In this document: piece by piece, positions 1-4,608 of the stretch
How the letters are laid out: the number at the start of each line of letters is the position of its first letter
How positions within the stretch are numbered: position 1 is the first letter of the stretch
Assembly (NCBI GenBank): GCA_016211095.1
Contig: JACQSW010000141.1
Span: forward strand, 1 to 5,001
Source: Candidatus Woesearchaeota archaeon
GTDB taxonomy: Archaea; Nanobdellota; Nanobdellia; SCGC-AAA011-G17; GW2011-AR17
Direction of reading: 5' to 3'
DNA: 5,001 nt
Notes under the pieces: model-generated
Databases searched by the model: none
What the model saw: the letters and a program-made list of their open reading frames with translations, nothing else
Told to the model about the DNA's origin: nothing
Made by a program: the position numbers and the translations under genes

Positions 1-2
1 CG

Positions 3-10
3 TTTATATA
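3..10 (+). promoter_or_regulatory. TATA-like box of the surface-protein gene
   Basis: The octamer TTTATATA matches the archaeal box A consensus. A start of transcription about 25-27 nt downstream would fall near position 33, leaving a leader of about 25 nt that still contains the ribosome binding site before the TTG start at 59. The BRE region is cut off by the window edge. Transcription start is inferred. Confidence 0.6.
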
Positions 11-43
11 GGGAAAACACATTTAATCTTTTGTTAAATTAAA

Positions 44-50
44 GGAGGAG
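44..50 (+). promoter_or_regulatory. Shine-Dalgarno site that selects a TTG start
   Basis: GGAGGAG is a strong match to the archaeal anti-Shine-Dalgarno and lies 8 nt before TTG at 59. The ATG at 51 directly abuts the site and opens only a three-codon frame (ATG AGA GTT TGA), so it is not the gene start. This spacing is the reason for choosing TTG. Confidence 0.75.
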
Positions 51-58
51 ATGAGAGT

Positions 59-1474
59 TTGAAAAAATTTTTTGTATTCTTAATATCATTGGTTTTGTTA
101 GCTGTTTCTGTTAGCGCAGCAGATTTGCAGATTAGCCATGAAGAGATAGTTGGTGCTGTGCAAGCCGGTGGGATAGCAACGTTCAGGTTAACAATAACAA
201 ATTTGGGGATTAACAGCGACACATTCCAGATTGTTCCAAGTCCGCTTGCTTTGGATCCGTCCAGCGAGTTTGAGTATATTATAAGTTCTCCAAGCCAAGT
301 ATTTGTGCCTGGAAAGGGCAGCGCTACAGTAAATGTAAGTGTAAAGACTAAGGAGAAGATTGCGCATGGAAGGTATTATGAGACGGAAATAATTGTGCGT
401 TCAGTAAATGATGCAAACAGGCAACAAAATTATCCGCTTAGCATTCACATTCTCGCCCCTGACGAAATTGTGAGGTTAACGCCTTTGGTTACTGGAAGGG
501 TTAAGCCTGGTGAAGATTTCACGATTGGGGTGAAGCTGGATAACATGGTTAATCAGCCGCTTCACGGCATAAATTTTTATGTTTCGAGCGATATCTTTGA
601 GGAGAAAAGGGTTTTGGAGTTTTTGCCATTTCAAGAGAGAACAGAAACATTAACTTTCCACATACCCTCTTCAACAAAATCGCAGGATTACAAGCTAAGC
701 ATAAGGGCTTATCAGGGGGAATGGCTGAATGCGAAAAAAGAGGTAAGCTTCAAGGTTTTGGTAAGCTCAGATATTAAGGATGAGGTGGAGGTTGTAAAGG
801 GCTTCCTCTACACTAAGACTGTAATTACAAAAACTAATGTTGGGAACTCAATAACAGAAGATAGATACTCAACAAAGGTGCAATTCATTAAGAAGCTGTT
901 TACCTCTTTCACCGTTGATCCCGCGCAGAAAAATGGGGAGTTATACTCTTGGGTTTTTAGCATAAACCCTGAGGCTAAGCAGGTTTTGGTTATAAAAACT
1001 GATTATAGACCAGTCTTCTGGGCGATCATAGTAATTTTGCTATCTGCCCTTACTGCGTACTATTGGATAAGCAGGAGTGTAGTTGTAAAGAAGCAGGTTT
1101 TCAAGCTTAAGCAAACACAGGATGGCTTGATAGAATTGAAGATACTCCTTCACATAATAAACCGCAGCAGCAACACAATAAGAAATGTAACATTAACTGA
1201 GTTGCTTCCAGCAATGATTCATCCTACTGCTAAGTTTGGGACGCTAAAACCGAACAAGATGCAACAGGGAGTAATGGGCATGAGGCTTATGTGGGAGATG
1301 CCTGAACTCGTCAAGGGAGAAGAGAGGGTCTTTAGTTATGAAGTAACCTCAAAGATGGGCATCGTCGGAAAATTCATGCTGCCAGCAGCCCTTTTACGCT
1401 ACAAAACAGCAAGAAACAGGACAGTAAACATCAAATCAAACAGGCTAACCTTGCTCCCCGGATTCGAGCAGTGA
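59..1474 (+). CDS. Secreted, membrane-anchored beta-sandwich protein
   Basis: The 471-residue product starts with a clear signal peptide: two lysines, a hydrophobic core to about residue 18, then VSA before ADLQ, so cleavage is likely after residue 20. Residues 21-133 and 134-235 alternate hydrophobic positions with phrases such as TFRLTITNLG and FTIGVKLDNM, typical of Ig-like or NEW3/DUF11-type sandwiches in archaeal surface proteins. Residues 236-315 look like a third domain. One transmembrane helix follows at about 317-337, then basic residues, giving an N-out/C-in topology. The tail 341-471 is again strand-rich with the DUF11-like pattern of N-x-S, a VTLTELLP phrase and an E-R-V-F-S-Y-E-V strand. 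The gene stands alone with its own promoter and Shine-Dalgarno. A role in cell-surface or envelope scaffolding is inferred; the exact family is not assigned. The last roughly 60 codons favour NNC and NNA, unlike the rest. Confidence 0.85.
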   Translation: MKKFFVFLISLVLLAVSVSAADLQISHEEIVGAVQAGGIATFRLTITNLGINSDTFQIVPSPLALDPSSEFEYIISSPSQVFVPGKGSATVNVSVKTKEKIAHGRYYETEIIVRSVNDANRQQNYPLSIHILAPDEIVRLTPLVTGRVKPGEDFTIGVKLDNMVNQPLHGINFYVSSDIFEEKRVLEFLPFQERTETLTFHIPSSTKSQDYKLSIRAYQGEWLNAKKEVSFKVLVSSDIKDEVEVVKGFLYTKTVITKTNVGNSITEDRYSTKVQFIKKLFTSFTVDPAQKNGELYSWVFSINPEAKQVLVIKTDYRPVFWAIIVILLSALTAYYWISRSVVVKKQVFKLKQTQDGLIELKILLHIINRSSNTIRNVTLTELLPAMIHPTAKFGTLKPNKMQQGVMGMRLMWEMPELVKGEERVFSYEVTSKMGIVGKFMLPAALLRYKTARNRTVNIKSNRLTLLPGFEQ

Positions 1475-1493
1475 CATTCTCCCCGCACTAAAC

Positions 1494-1514
1494 AGCTTTC
1501 TATTGAAAGAAGCT
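1494..1514 (+). repeat. Small inverted repeat 20 nt past the stop codon
   Basis: AGC and TTTC on the left can pair with GAAA and GCT on the right, around a TATT loop, with two or three unpaired A/G bases on the right arm. It lies in the 3' untranslated region of the surface-protein gene and may mark or protect the mRNA 3' end. It has no T-run immediately after it, so it is not a bacterial-style intrinsic terminator on its own. Confidence 0.35.
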
Positions 1515-1551
1515 CAAGTGACTTCAGTTCAATTGGTCAAATAGTGTCTGA

Positions 1552-1563
1552 CTTTTTTGTTTT
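1552..1563 (+). terminator. T-run terminator after the surface-protein gene
   Basis: CTTTTTTGTTTT is the first strong T-rich tract downstream of the stop at 1474. Archaeal RNA polymerase terminates at such tracts without needing a stem-loop. A second run of eight T at 1609-1616 could serve as backup. Both are inferred from composition only. Confidence 0.5.
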
Positions 1564-1604
1564 GAAGGTTCATTTTTAAGGTTGTCACAGTTGGTGACCA
1601 GATC

Positions 1605-1718
1605 ATAATTTTTTTTAGGAAATATGCCCTCAAAATTATCCATGCTATATTTGGCAAGCGACCCCCTCGCCTGAGGTGGTAATTCATTTGTAGGCTAAAA
1701 GCCAAGCCGTTTTCCTTT
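1605..1718 (+). ncRNA. Candidate structured RNA or folded leader (unassigned)
   Basis: Three nested or adjacent pairings are visible. ATAATTTT (1605-1612) is the exact complement of AAAATTAT (1632-1639). TTGGC (1651-1655) is complementary to GCCAA (1701-1705). Inside that pair, ACCCCCTC (1661-1668) and GAGGTGGT (1673-1680) make an 8-bp stem with one C/T mismatch and a GCCT tetraloop, the most GC-rich spot of an otherwise AT-rich interval. A TTTTTAAG element at 1573-1580 could place a start near 1604, and TTTTCCTTT at 1710-1718 could end the RNA. I find no convincing C/D boxes or H/ACA arrangement. It may equally be an untranscribed spacer with chance pairings. Confidence 0.2.
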
Positions 1719-1738
1719 CGATAAAAAAGACAATAAAC

Positions 1739-1746
1739 TTTAAATA
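1739..1746 (+). promoter_or_regulatory. TATA box (box A) of tRNA-Tyr
   Basis: TTTAAATA, preceded by the A-rich AATAAAC as a possible BRE, is centred 30 nt before the first tRNA base. A start at about 1768-1770 leaves a 5' leader of only a few nucleotides for RNase P to remove. The tract between box and tRNA is unusually T-rich (1758-1771). Confidence 0.75.
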
Positions 1747-1772
1747 CAACCTTGCTTCTTTTTTTGTTTTTC

Positions 1773-1900
1773 CCCAGCATAGCTCAATGGTGGAGCATTC
1801 GGCTGTAGTTGTCGTAAGACTTGAGCCACATCGTGGTAAGGATGAAATGCGATCAGCCGTTCCCGAAAGGATCCCGGTTCGAGTCCGGGTGCTGGGACCA
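1773..1900 (+). tRNA. trnY: tRNA-Tyr (GTA), intron-containing
   Basis: All arms fold. Acceptor CCCAGCA (1773-1779) pairs with TGCTGGG (1890-1896), followed by discriminator A1897 and encoded CCA. The D stem is GCTC/GAGC (1782-1785/1793-1796) with GG at 1789-1790 in the loop. The anticodon stem is TTCGG (1798-1802) with CCGAA (1863-1867). The variable loop is AGGAT (1868-1872), and the T stem is CCCGG/CCGGG around TTCGAGT (1878-1884). Removing 1809-1861 gives a seven-base loop C-T-G-T-A-G-C with anticodon GTA at 1805-1807 and a purine at position 37. The first pair is C1-G72, the known archaeal tyrosine identity element, which independently supports the anticodon call. The mature tRNA is 75 nt including CCA. 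Confidence 0.95.
1809..1861 (+). other. tRNA intron, 53 nt, position 37/38
   Basis: The intron sits one base past the anticodon, the usual archaeal site cut by the tRNA splicing endonuclease. The flanks meet bulge-helix-bulge geometry: bulges A-G-T (1807-1809) and T-T-C (1860-1862), each cut after the second base. They flank a four-pair central helix 1803-1806/1856-1859 that is imperfect (C-G, U/C mismatch, G-C, U-G). The inner helix TG-TCGTA (1810-1816) pairs with TGCGA and CA (1848-1852, 1854-1855) with one bulged T at 1853. Inside is a second hairpin, CTT and CCAC with GTGG and AAG (1820-1840). Exact boundaries follow from restoring a seven-base anticodon loop. Confidence 0.85.
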
Positions 1901-1920
1901 TTTAATTTTTAACTGATTTT
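1901..1920 (+). terminator. Weak T-rich tract after the tRNA
   Basis: Immediately after CCA the sequence has TTT, TTTTT and TTTT tracts broken by AA and AACTGA. It could give partial termination of the tRNA transcript, while read-through would continue into the isomerase gene, whose start is only 37 nt past the tRNA. Strength is a guess from composition. Confidence 0.4.
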
Positions 1921-1923
1921 TGT

Positions 1924-1930
1924 GGGGTGA
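1924..1930 (+). promoter_or_regulatory. Shine-Dalgarno site that selects a GTG start
   Basis: GGGGTGA complements the conserved ATCACC end of archaeal 16S rRNA and lies 7 nt before GTG at 1938. It would be inside the coding region if the upstream in-frame TTG at 1920 were used, so GTG is the better start. Confidence 0.7.
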
Positions 1931-1937
1931 AAAAAAA

Positions 1938-2717
1938 GTGATAAGTTTGGAAGAAAAGGTTGGGCTGCCAATAAAGCTGATTGATAACAAACTGATTTTT
2001 TTTGGCGATTTTTCTTATGAGAGTTTTGCTGCTCGGACATTAGAAGAGATGCGGCCAGTTCTTTATGACAAAACGATAACTGCGCCAGAATTATGCTACT
2101 ATATGTATAGGGGTATAAGCTTTTTTTCTGACACAAGATTGTTTAGGGAGAAGGAAGTTAGTTATGACATCACGATGTTGCCTGGAAAAAAGTTTGGCAA
2201 GGAATGCGCAAAAACTTTCGGCCACTTCCATCCAAGCGTCGGATATTTAACCTATCCGGAAGTTTATGAGGTGATTTTAGGCAAAGCTTTGTTTCTTTTT
2301 GAGGGTTTCAGGACTGGCTCAGTTGTTGTCAAGGCAGAGGAGGGGGACAAGGTTGTTGTTCCGCCATTCTTTGGCCACGTCCTAATCAATTCGGCTAAAG
2401 ACGTTTTGGTTACTGGCAATTTGGTTGCTAACAATTTCAAAAATTATTATGAGCATTATAAGCGGATTGGGGGAGCGATGTATTTTAAGGTTGGAAAAAA
2501 ATTTGTTGCCAACCCAAACCATCCTAACGCTGCAAAGCCTATTGAGAAGCTTAGGCAAATAAATGCGAAGGAGGTTTCTGAGCTTGGCTTGCTAAAGAAG
2601 GCGCCGCTGTATGCCTCTTTTGTTGAGAATCCTGATGCTTTTAATTTTTTGCACTATCCTGAGCCTTACAAAAAAGTTTTAGCAGGCTATCTTGATCAGC
2701 AGAAATCTAGTAGATAA
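1938..2717 (+). CDS. pgiA: Cupin-type glucose-6-phosphate isomerase
   Basis: The 259-residue product should interconvert glucose-6-phosphate and fructose-6-phosphate in the cytoplasm (EC 5.3.1.9), using the archaeal cupin enzyme rather than the larger bacterial/eukaryotic PGI. The cupin core is plain. GHFHP gives metal ligands His96 and His98. YPEVYEV gives Glu108. VVVPPFFGHVLIN gives His147. These correspond to the His/His/Glu/His set known from the Pyrococcus furiosus enzyme. G-K-A-L-F-L-F-E-G and the V-T-G-N-L-V strand complete the barrel. The protein is longer than the roughly 190-residue Pyrococcus form, with a C-terminal tail of some 80 residues (about 175-259) rich in Tyr, Lys and Pro. 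GTG is chosen because of the Shine-Dalgarno site 7 nt upstream; a TTG at 1920 would add six residues. It lies close behind tRNA-Tyr and converges on a sugar nucleotidylyltransferase operon. Confidence 0.9.
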   Translation: MISLEEKVGLPIKLIDNKLIFFGDFSYESFAARTLEEMRPVLYDKTITAPELCYYMYRGISFFSDTRLFREKEVSYDITMLPGKKFGKECAKTFGHFHPSVGYLTYPEVYEVILGKALFLFEGFRTGSVVVKAEEGDKVVVPPFFGHVLINSAKDVLVTGNLVANNFKNYYEHYKRIGGAMYFKVGKKFVANPNHPNAAKPIEKLRQINAKEVSELGLLKKAPLYASFVENPDAFNFLHYPEPYKKVLAGYLDQQKSSR

Positions 2718-3019
2718 CCAACAAATTTTCCGTCTTTGTAATATGCGCCGTCAGCTTTTTTTTCGAAGCTGTGCCGCCACAATAATTCTTCAACGGCTTT
2801 TTGCTCTCTCCTGTTGAATTGCCTGTCATAAATCCCTTGAACGAGCAGTTCACAAGAAATTTCTTTTCCTTTTAGGAAGCCGAAGTCGTTTTTTTCTAGT
2901 TCGGGATGCATAAGGAGCTCTTGCGTTAAGGTTTTTGGCTCTTCTATGCCTAAATCTGATTGGTTGACGCTTTTTTTTGCGTATTTTTCGAATAACTTCT
3001 TTAATGCTTCTTGACCCAT
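2696..3019 (-). CDS. Hypothetical 107-residue protein
   Basis: I do not recognise this protein. It has no signal peptide or membrane helix. The N-terminal half is charged and probably helical (residues 3-17, K/E-rich). After a loop with I-E-E-P-K-T come a short acidic segment, then an Arg/Glu-rich helix with YDRQFNRREQKAVEELLWRH at about 64-83. The end, AYYKDGKFVGYLLDFC, could form a beta hairpin. Its ATG shares one base with the TGA of the upstream nucleotidylyltransferase gene (TGATG), and a GGAG lies 10 nt before the start inside that gene, so translational coupling is likely. Its last 22 nt overlap the end of the isomerase gene on the other strand. The tight coupling argues that it is a real gene working with or beside the nucleotidylyltransferase, but no function can be assigned. 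Confidence 0.7.
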   Translation of the reverse strand: MGQEALKKLFEKYAKKSVNQSDLGIEEPKTLTQELLMHPELEKNDFGFLKGKEISCELLVQGIYDRQFNRREQKAVEELLWRHSFEKKADGAYYKDGKFVGYLLDFC

Positions 3020-3981
3020 CAGCTTCTTTCTCCTTTGTCTTCTACGATTATTCCTTCGTGGTCTCCGCTTATTTTTGCTTTTTTACCTATGAGGCAGTTG
3101 TTTAGGATGGCCTTATTGACTTCTGCGCCTTCGTGTAGGATGGTGTTTGATACTTTTGAATCTGTTATTGCGCATTCTTTGTTTATTGTTGCGTTTGGGC
3201 CTATGACAGAGTTTTTTATTGTTACATTTTCTGCTATGAACGCTGGCTGGTTTATTTCCACGTTTGGAAAAGATTTTTTTGTCGGGGTTATTAGCCTTTT
3301 GTTTGTTTCTAGGATTGTGCCGAGTTGCCCGCAGTCCAGCCATTCATCAATTTGGAAGTATTCAAATTTTGCGCCTTTTTCAATCATCATTTGAAGGGCA
3401 TCTGTCAGTTGGTATTCGCCTTTGCTTTTTAGGCCTTTTTTTATTAGCTCTTCTATGGAGTCAAATAGGGGTTTGTAGTCTTTTATGTAGTAGATGCCGA
3501 TTATTGCCAGGTTTGTCGGCGGGATTTCAGGCTTTTCTATCATTTTGACTATTTTTTTGCCTTTTGTTTCCACTATGCCGAATCTTGTTGGGTCATTTGT
3601 TGGGCTGACTCCTATGATGTTTGTTTTTGCTTGCAGGACTTTTTTTAGGCTTCCCTTGAATATTGTGTCGTTGAAGACGATAAGGAAGGGCTCTTTGATG
3701 CTTTTTTTGGTGAGGCTTATCGCGTGTGCTGTTCCTTTTCTTTCCTTTTGGGTTATGTATGTTGCTTTTATTTCTGGATGGTTTTCTTTGACAAATTTTT
3801 TGATTTTTGTTTCTAAATGCCCTGTGATGAAGACAATTTCTTTTATGTTGAGTTTTTTTAGCTCTTCTATCAGCCAGGTCAGCATGGGTTTACCTGCTAT
3901 GTTGATCAATGATTTTGGCGTTGTTTTTGTTAGTGGGAGAAGCCTAGAGCCAATGCCTGCTACTGGAATGACTGCTTTCAT
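3019..3981 (-). CDS. Sugar-1-phosphate nucleotidylyltransferase with beta-helix tail
   Basis: The 320-residue cytoplasmic enzyme should couple a sugar-1-phosphate to an NTP, giving an NDP-sugar and pyrophosphate. The N-terminal GT-A-like nucleotidyltransferase domain (about 1-230) opens with AVIPVAGIGSRLLPLTK and TPKSL, with Arg13 and Lys23 in the family's loop. QKERKGTAHAI (78-88) contacts the nucleotide. Asp105 in FNDTIF and Asp216 in EWLDCG are the expected magnesium ligands. EKPEIPPTNLAIIGIYYI (149-166) and GEYQLTDAL (188-196) are hallmark segments. Residues about 240-306 are hexapeptide-type left-handed beta-helix coils. The motifs resemble glucose-1-phosphate thymidylyl- or uridylyltransferases; sugar and base cannot be told from sequence alone. 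The residue before Asp105 is Asn where most relatives have Gly. An upstream in-frame ATG at 4113 would add an unrelated tail, and ATG at 3993 would add four residues. ATG at 3981 fits the family N-terminus and the promoter spacing. Confidence 0.88.
   Translation of the reverse strand: MKAVIPVAGIGSRLLPLTKTTPKSLINIAGKPMLTWLIEELKKLNIKEIVFITGHLETKIKKFVKENHPEIKATYITQKERKGTAHAISLTKKSIKEPFLIVFNDTIFKGSLKKVLQAKTNIIGVSPTNDPTRFGIVETKGKKIVKMIEKPEIPPTNLAIIGIYYIKDYKPLFDSIEELIKKGLKSKGEYQLTDALQMMIEKGAKFEYFQIDEWLDCGQLGTILETNKRLITPTKKSFPNVEINQPAFIAENVTIKNSVIGPNATINKECAITDSKVSNTILHEGAEVNKAILNNCLIGKKAKISGDHEGIIVEDKGERS
3030..3036 (-). promoter_or_regulatory. Internal ribosome binding site for the 107-residue protein
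   Basis: On the minus strand AAAGGAG lies within the last codons of the nucleotidylyltransferase gene, 10 nt before the ATG at 3019. It supports initiation of the downstream gene on the shared mRNA, probably by termination-reinitiation at TGATG. Confidence 0.5.
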
Positions 3982-4005
3982 AATTATAGCCATTTTTTTT
4001 AGTTT

Positions 4006-4013
4006 TTTAAAAA
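4006..4013 (-). promoter_or_regulatory. TATA-like box of the nucleotidylyltransferase operon
   Basis: TTTTTAAA on the minus strand is centred about 28 nt before ATG 3981, the spacing expected if transcription starts at or within a few bases of the initiation codon. No Shine-Dalgarno precedes either ATG 3981 or ATG 3993, so a leaderless transcript is likely. Confidence 0.45.
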
Positions 4014-4080
4014 GTTTGCCTTTTTTTTCTTTTATTTTTTGGGTAGGCAGAACAGCATTAATTTTGACACCATTATGTAG

Positions 4081-4089
4081 TTGTAACAA
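4081..4089. repeat. Short palindrome between the divergent promoters
   Basis: TTGT-A-ACAA is a nine-base perfect palindrome with a central A, located 9 nt upstream of the plus-strand TATA-like box at 4099. Its placement would suit a small transcription-factor site, but such palindromes also arise by chance in AT-rich DNA and only one copy is seen. Confidence 0.2.
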
Positions 4090-4098
4090 AACGAAAAG

Positions 4099-4106
4099 TT
4101 TAAAAA
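4099..4106 (+). promoter_or_regulatory. TATA-like box of the membrane-protein gene pair
   Basis: TTTAAAAA, preceded by the purine-rich CGAAAAG as a possible BRE, is centred about 32 nt before ATG 4135. A start near 4130 would give a leader of zero to five bases. AACAACAAA before the ATG holds no Shine-Dalgarno, in keeping with leaderless or near-leaderless translation. A second TATA-like stretch at 4117-4125 is too close to the ATG to be the main box. Confidence 0.55.
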
Positions 4107-4134
4107 GGGCCACAACCTATAAAATAACAACAAA

Positions 4135-4608
4135 ATGGAAAAACTTGAAGATTACCTAACCAAGGAAGGCTGGAAGAAGGACTGGCAACAAACCAAGGAA
4201 AACTTCCAAACAAAAAAAGAGCACATAAACGAAAACTTTACTCTAATAACACAAGGCGTTGCCGCAGTAATGTACGGCACAAACGAATTACTGCAACACA
4301 TGGCAAAAAATGGCACAATCGAGTACCAATCATTTATGGGCCAAACCAGCGATGTGGCGGCATCAGCAATGTTCACAGCATGGTTTATGCGTAGCATACC
4401 ACAAATATTTGATACAAACAAAAAAGGAGTCTGCTCAAAAAGCCTACAAAAAGCTGCTGCGTTTACACCACCAATATTGCTCACTATATACGAATTATAT
4501 TCTCCCTACCCATTTACTTTCGATCCGCTAGACATCCCCGCATATTTTTTAGGAAGCGTAGTTGCTTACACAATCATCAAAAAAACATCCAAAAAAAGTA
4601 AAAAATGA
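4135..4608 (+). CDS. Small polytopic membrane protein, VanZ-like pattern
   Basis: The 157-residue product has a charged, Trp/Lys/Glu-rich N-terminus (1-33), then up to four hydrophobic segments at about 35-55, 69-88, 105-122 and 131-148, and a Lys/Ser tail of cytoplasmic character. Segments two and four each begin with an acidic motif, TSDVAASA and FDPLDIPAYFLGSVVAY. A D-x-x-D-x-x-A-Y-x-x-G phrase at the head of the last helix recalls VanZ-like small membrane proteins, but this is a pattern-level resemblance and the family is not established. There is no cleavable signal peptide. The ATG at 4135 is fixed by the promoter spacing. The stop overlaps the next gene's start by ATGA (4605-4608), so the two are co-translated. 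Codons end mostly in C or A, unlike those of the isomerase gene. Function unknown. Confidence 0.7.
   Translation: MEKLEDYLTKEGWKKDWQQTKENFQTKKEHINENFTLITQGVAAVMYGTNELLQHMAKNGTIEYQSFMGQTSDVAASAMFTAWFMRSIPQIFDTNKKGVCSKSLQKAAAFTPPILLTIYELYSPYPFTFDPLDIPAYFLGSVVAYTIIKKTSKKSKK

Larger units (their letters stand above)
1475..1772. other. Gene-free interval before tRNA-Tyr
   Basis: No convincing protein gene lies here. A minus-strand frame of 83 codons exists, but it runs across hairpins and the tRNA promoter, has no ribosome binding site, and its translation resembles no protein I know. The stretch holds T-runs that could end the upstream transcript, a cluster of inverted repeats between 1605 and 1705, the tRNA TATA box at 1739-1746 and a T-rich tract next to the tRNA 5' end. 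These are listed separately. Confidence 0.6.

Noticed and set aside
1658..1680. H/ACA or C/D box guide RNA
   Set aside because: No proper C box, D box pair or ACA at the required distance from a pseudouridylation pocket could be placed; the hairpin is kept only as an unassigned candidate.
1529..1780. Minus-strand 83-codon open frame
   Set aside because: It runs through the hairpin cluster and tRNA promoter into the tRNA itself, has no ribosome binding site, and its translation has no protein-like pattern I recognise.
1878..1900. tRNA 3' end as an integration (att) site
   Set aside because: No second copy of the tRNA 3' segment and no integrase gene is visible in the window, and the downstream gene is metabolic.
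1920..1937. Upstream TTG start for the isomerase
   Set aside because: It has no Shine-Dalgarno before it, and the clear GGGGTGA would fall inside the coding sequence; GTG at 1938 has ideal spacing.
3011..3548. Plus-strand and alternate-frame open frames over the nucleotidylyltransferase
   Set aside because: They are shadows of the minus-strand gene, which carries all catalytic motifs; the translations are low-complexity hydrophobic products of antisense reading.
3982..4113. Extended N-terminus of the nucleotidylyltransferase
   Set aside because: The extra residues before MKAVIPVAG are low-complexity, overlap the promoter boxes, and the family starts at the MKAVI strand.
3494..4159. Plus-strand 221-codon open frame resembling a membrane protein
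   Set aside because: Its hydrophobicity arises from reading the antisense of a Lys/Glu-rich gene, and it would cover the divergent promoter region and the start of the membrane-protein gene.
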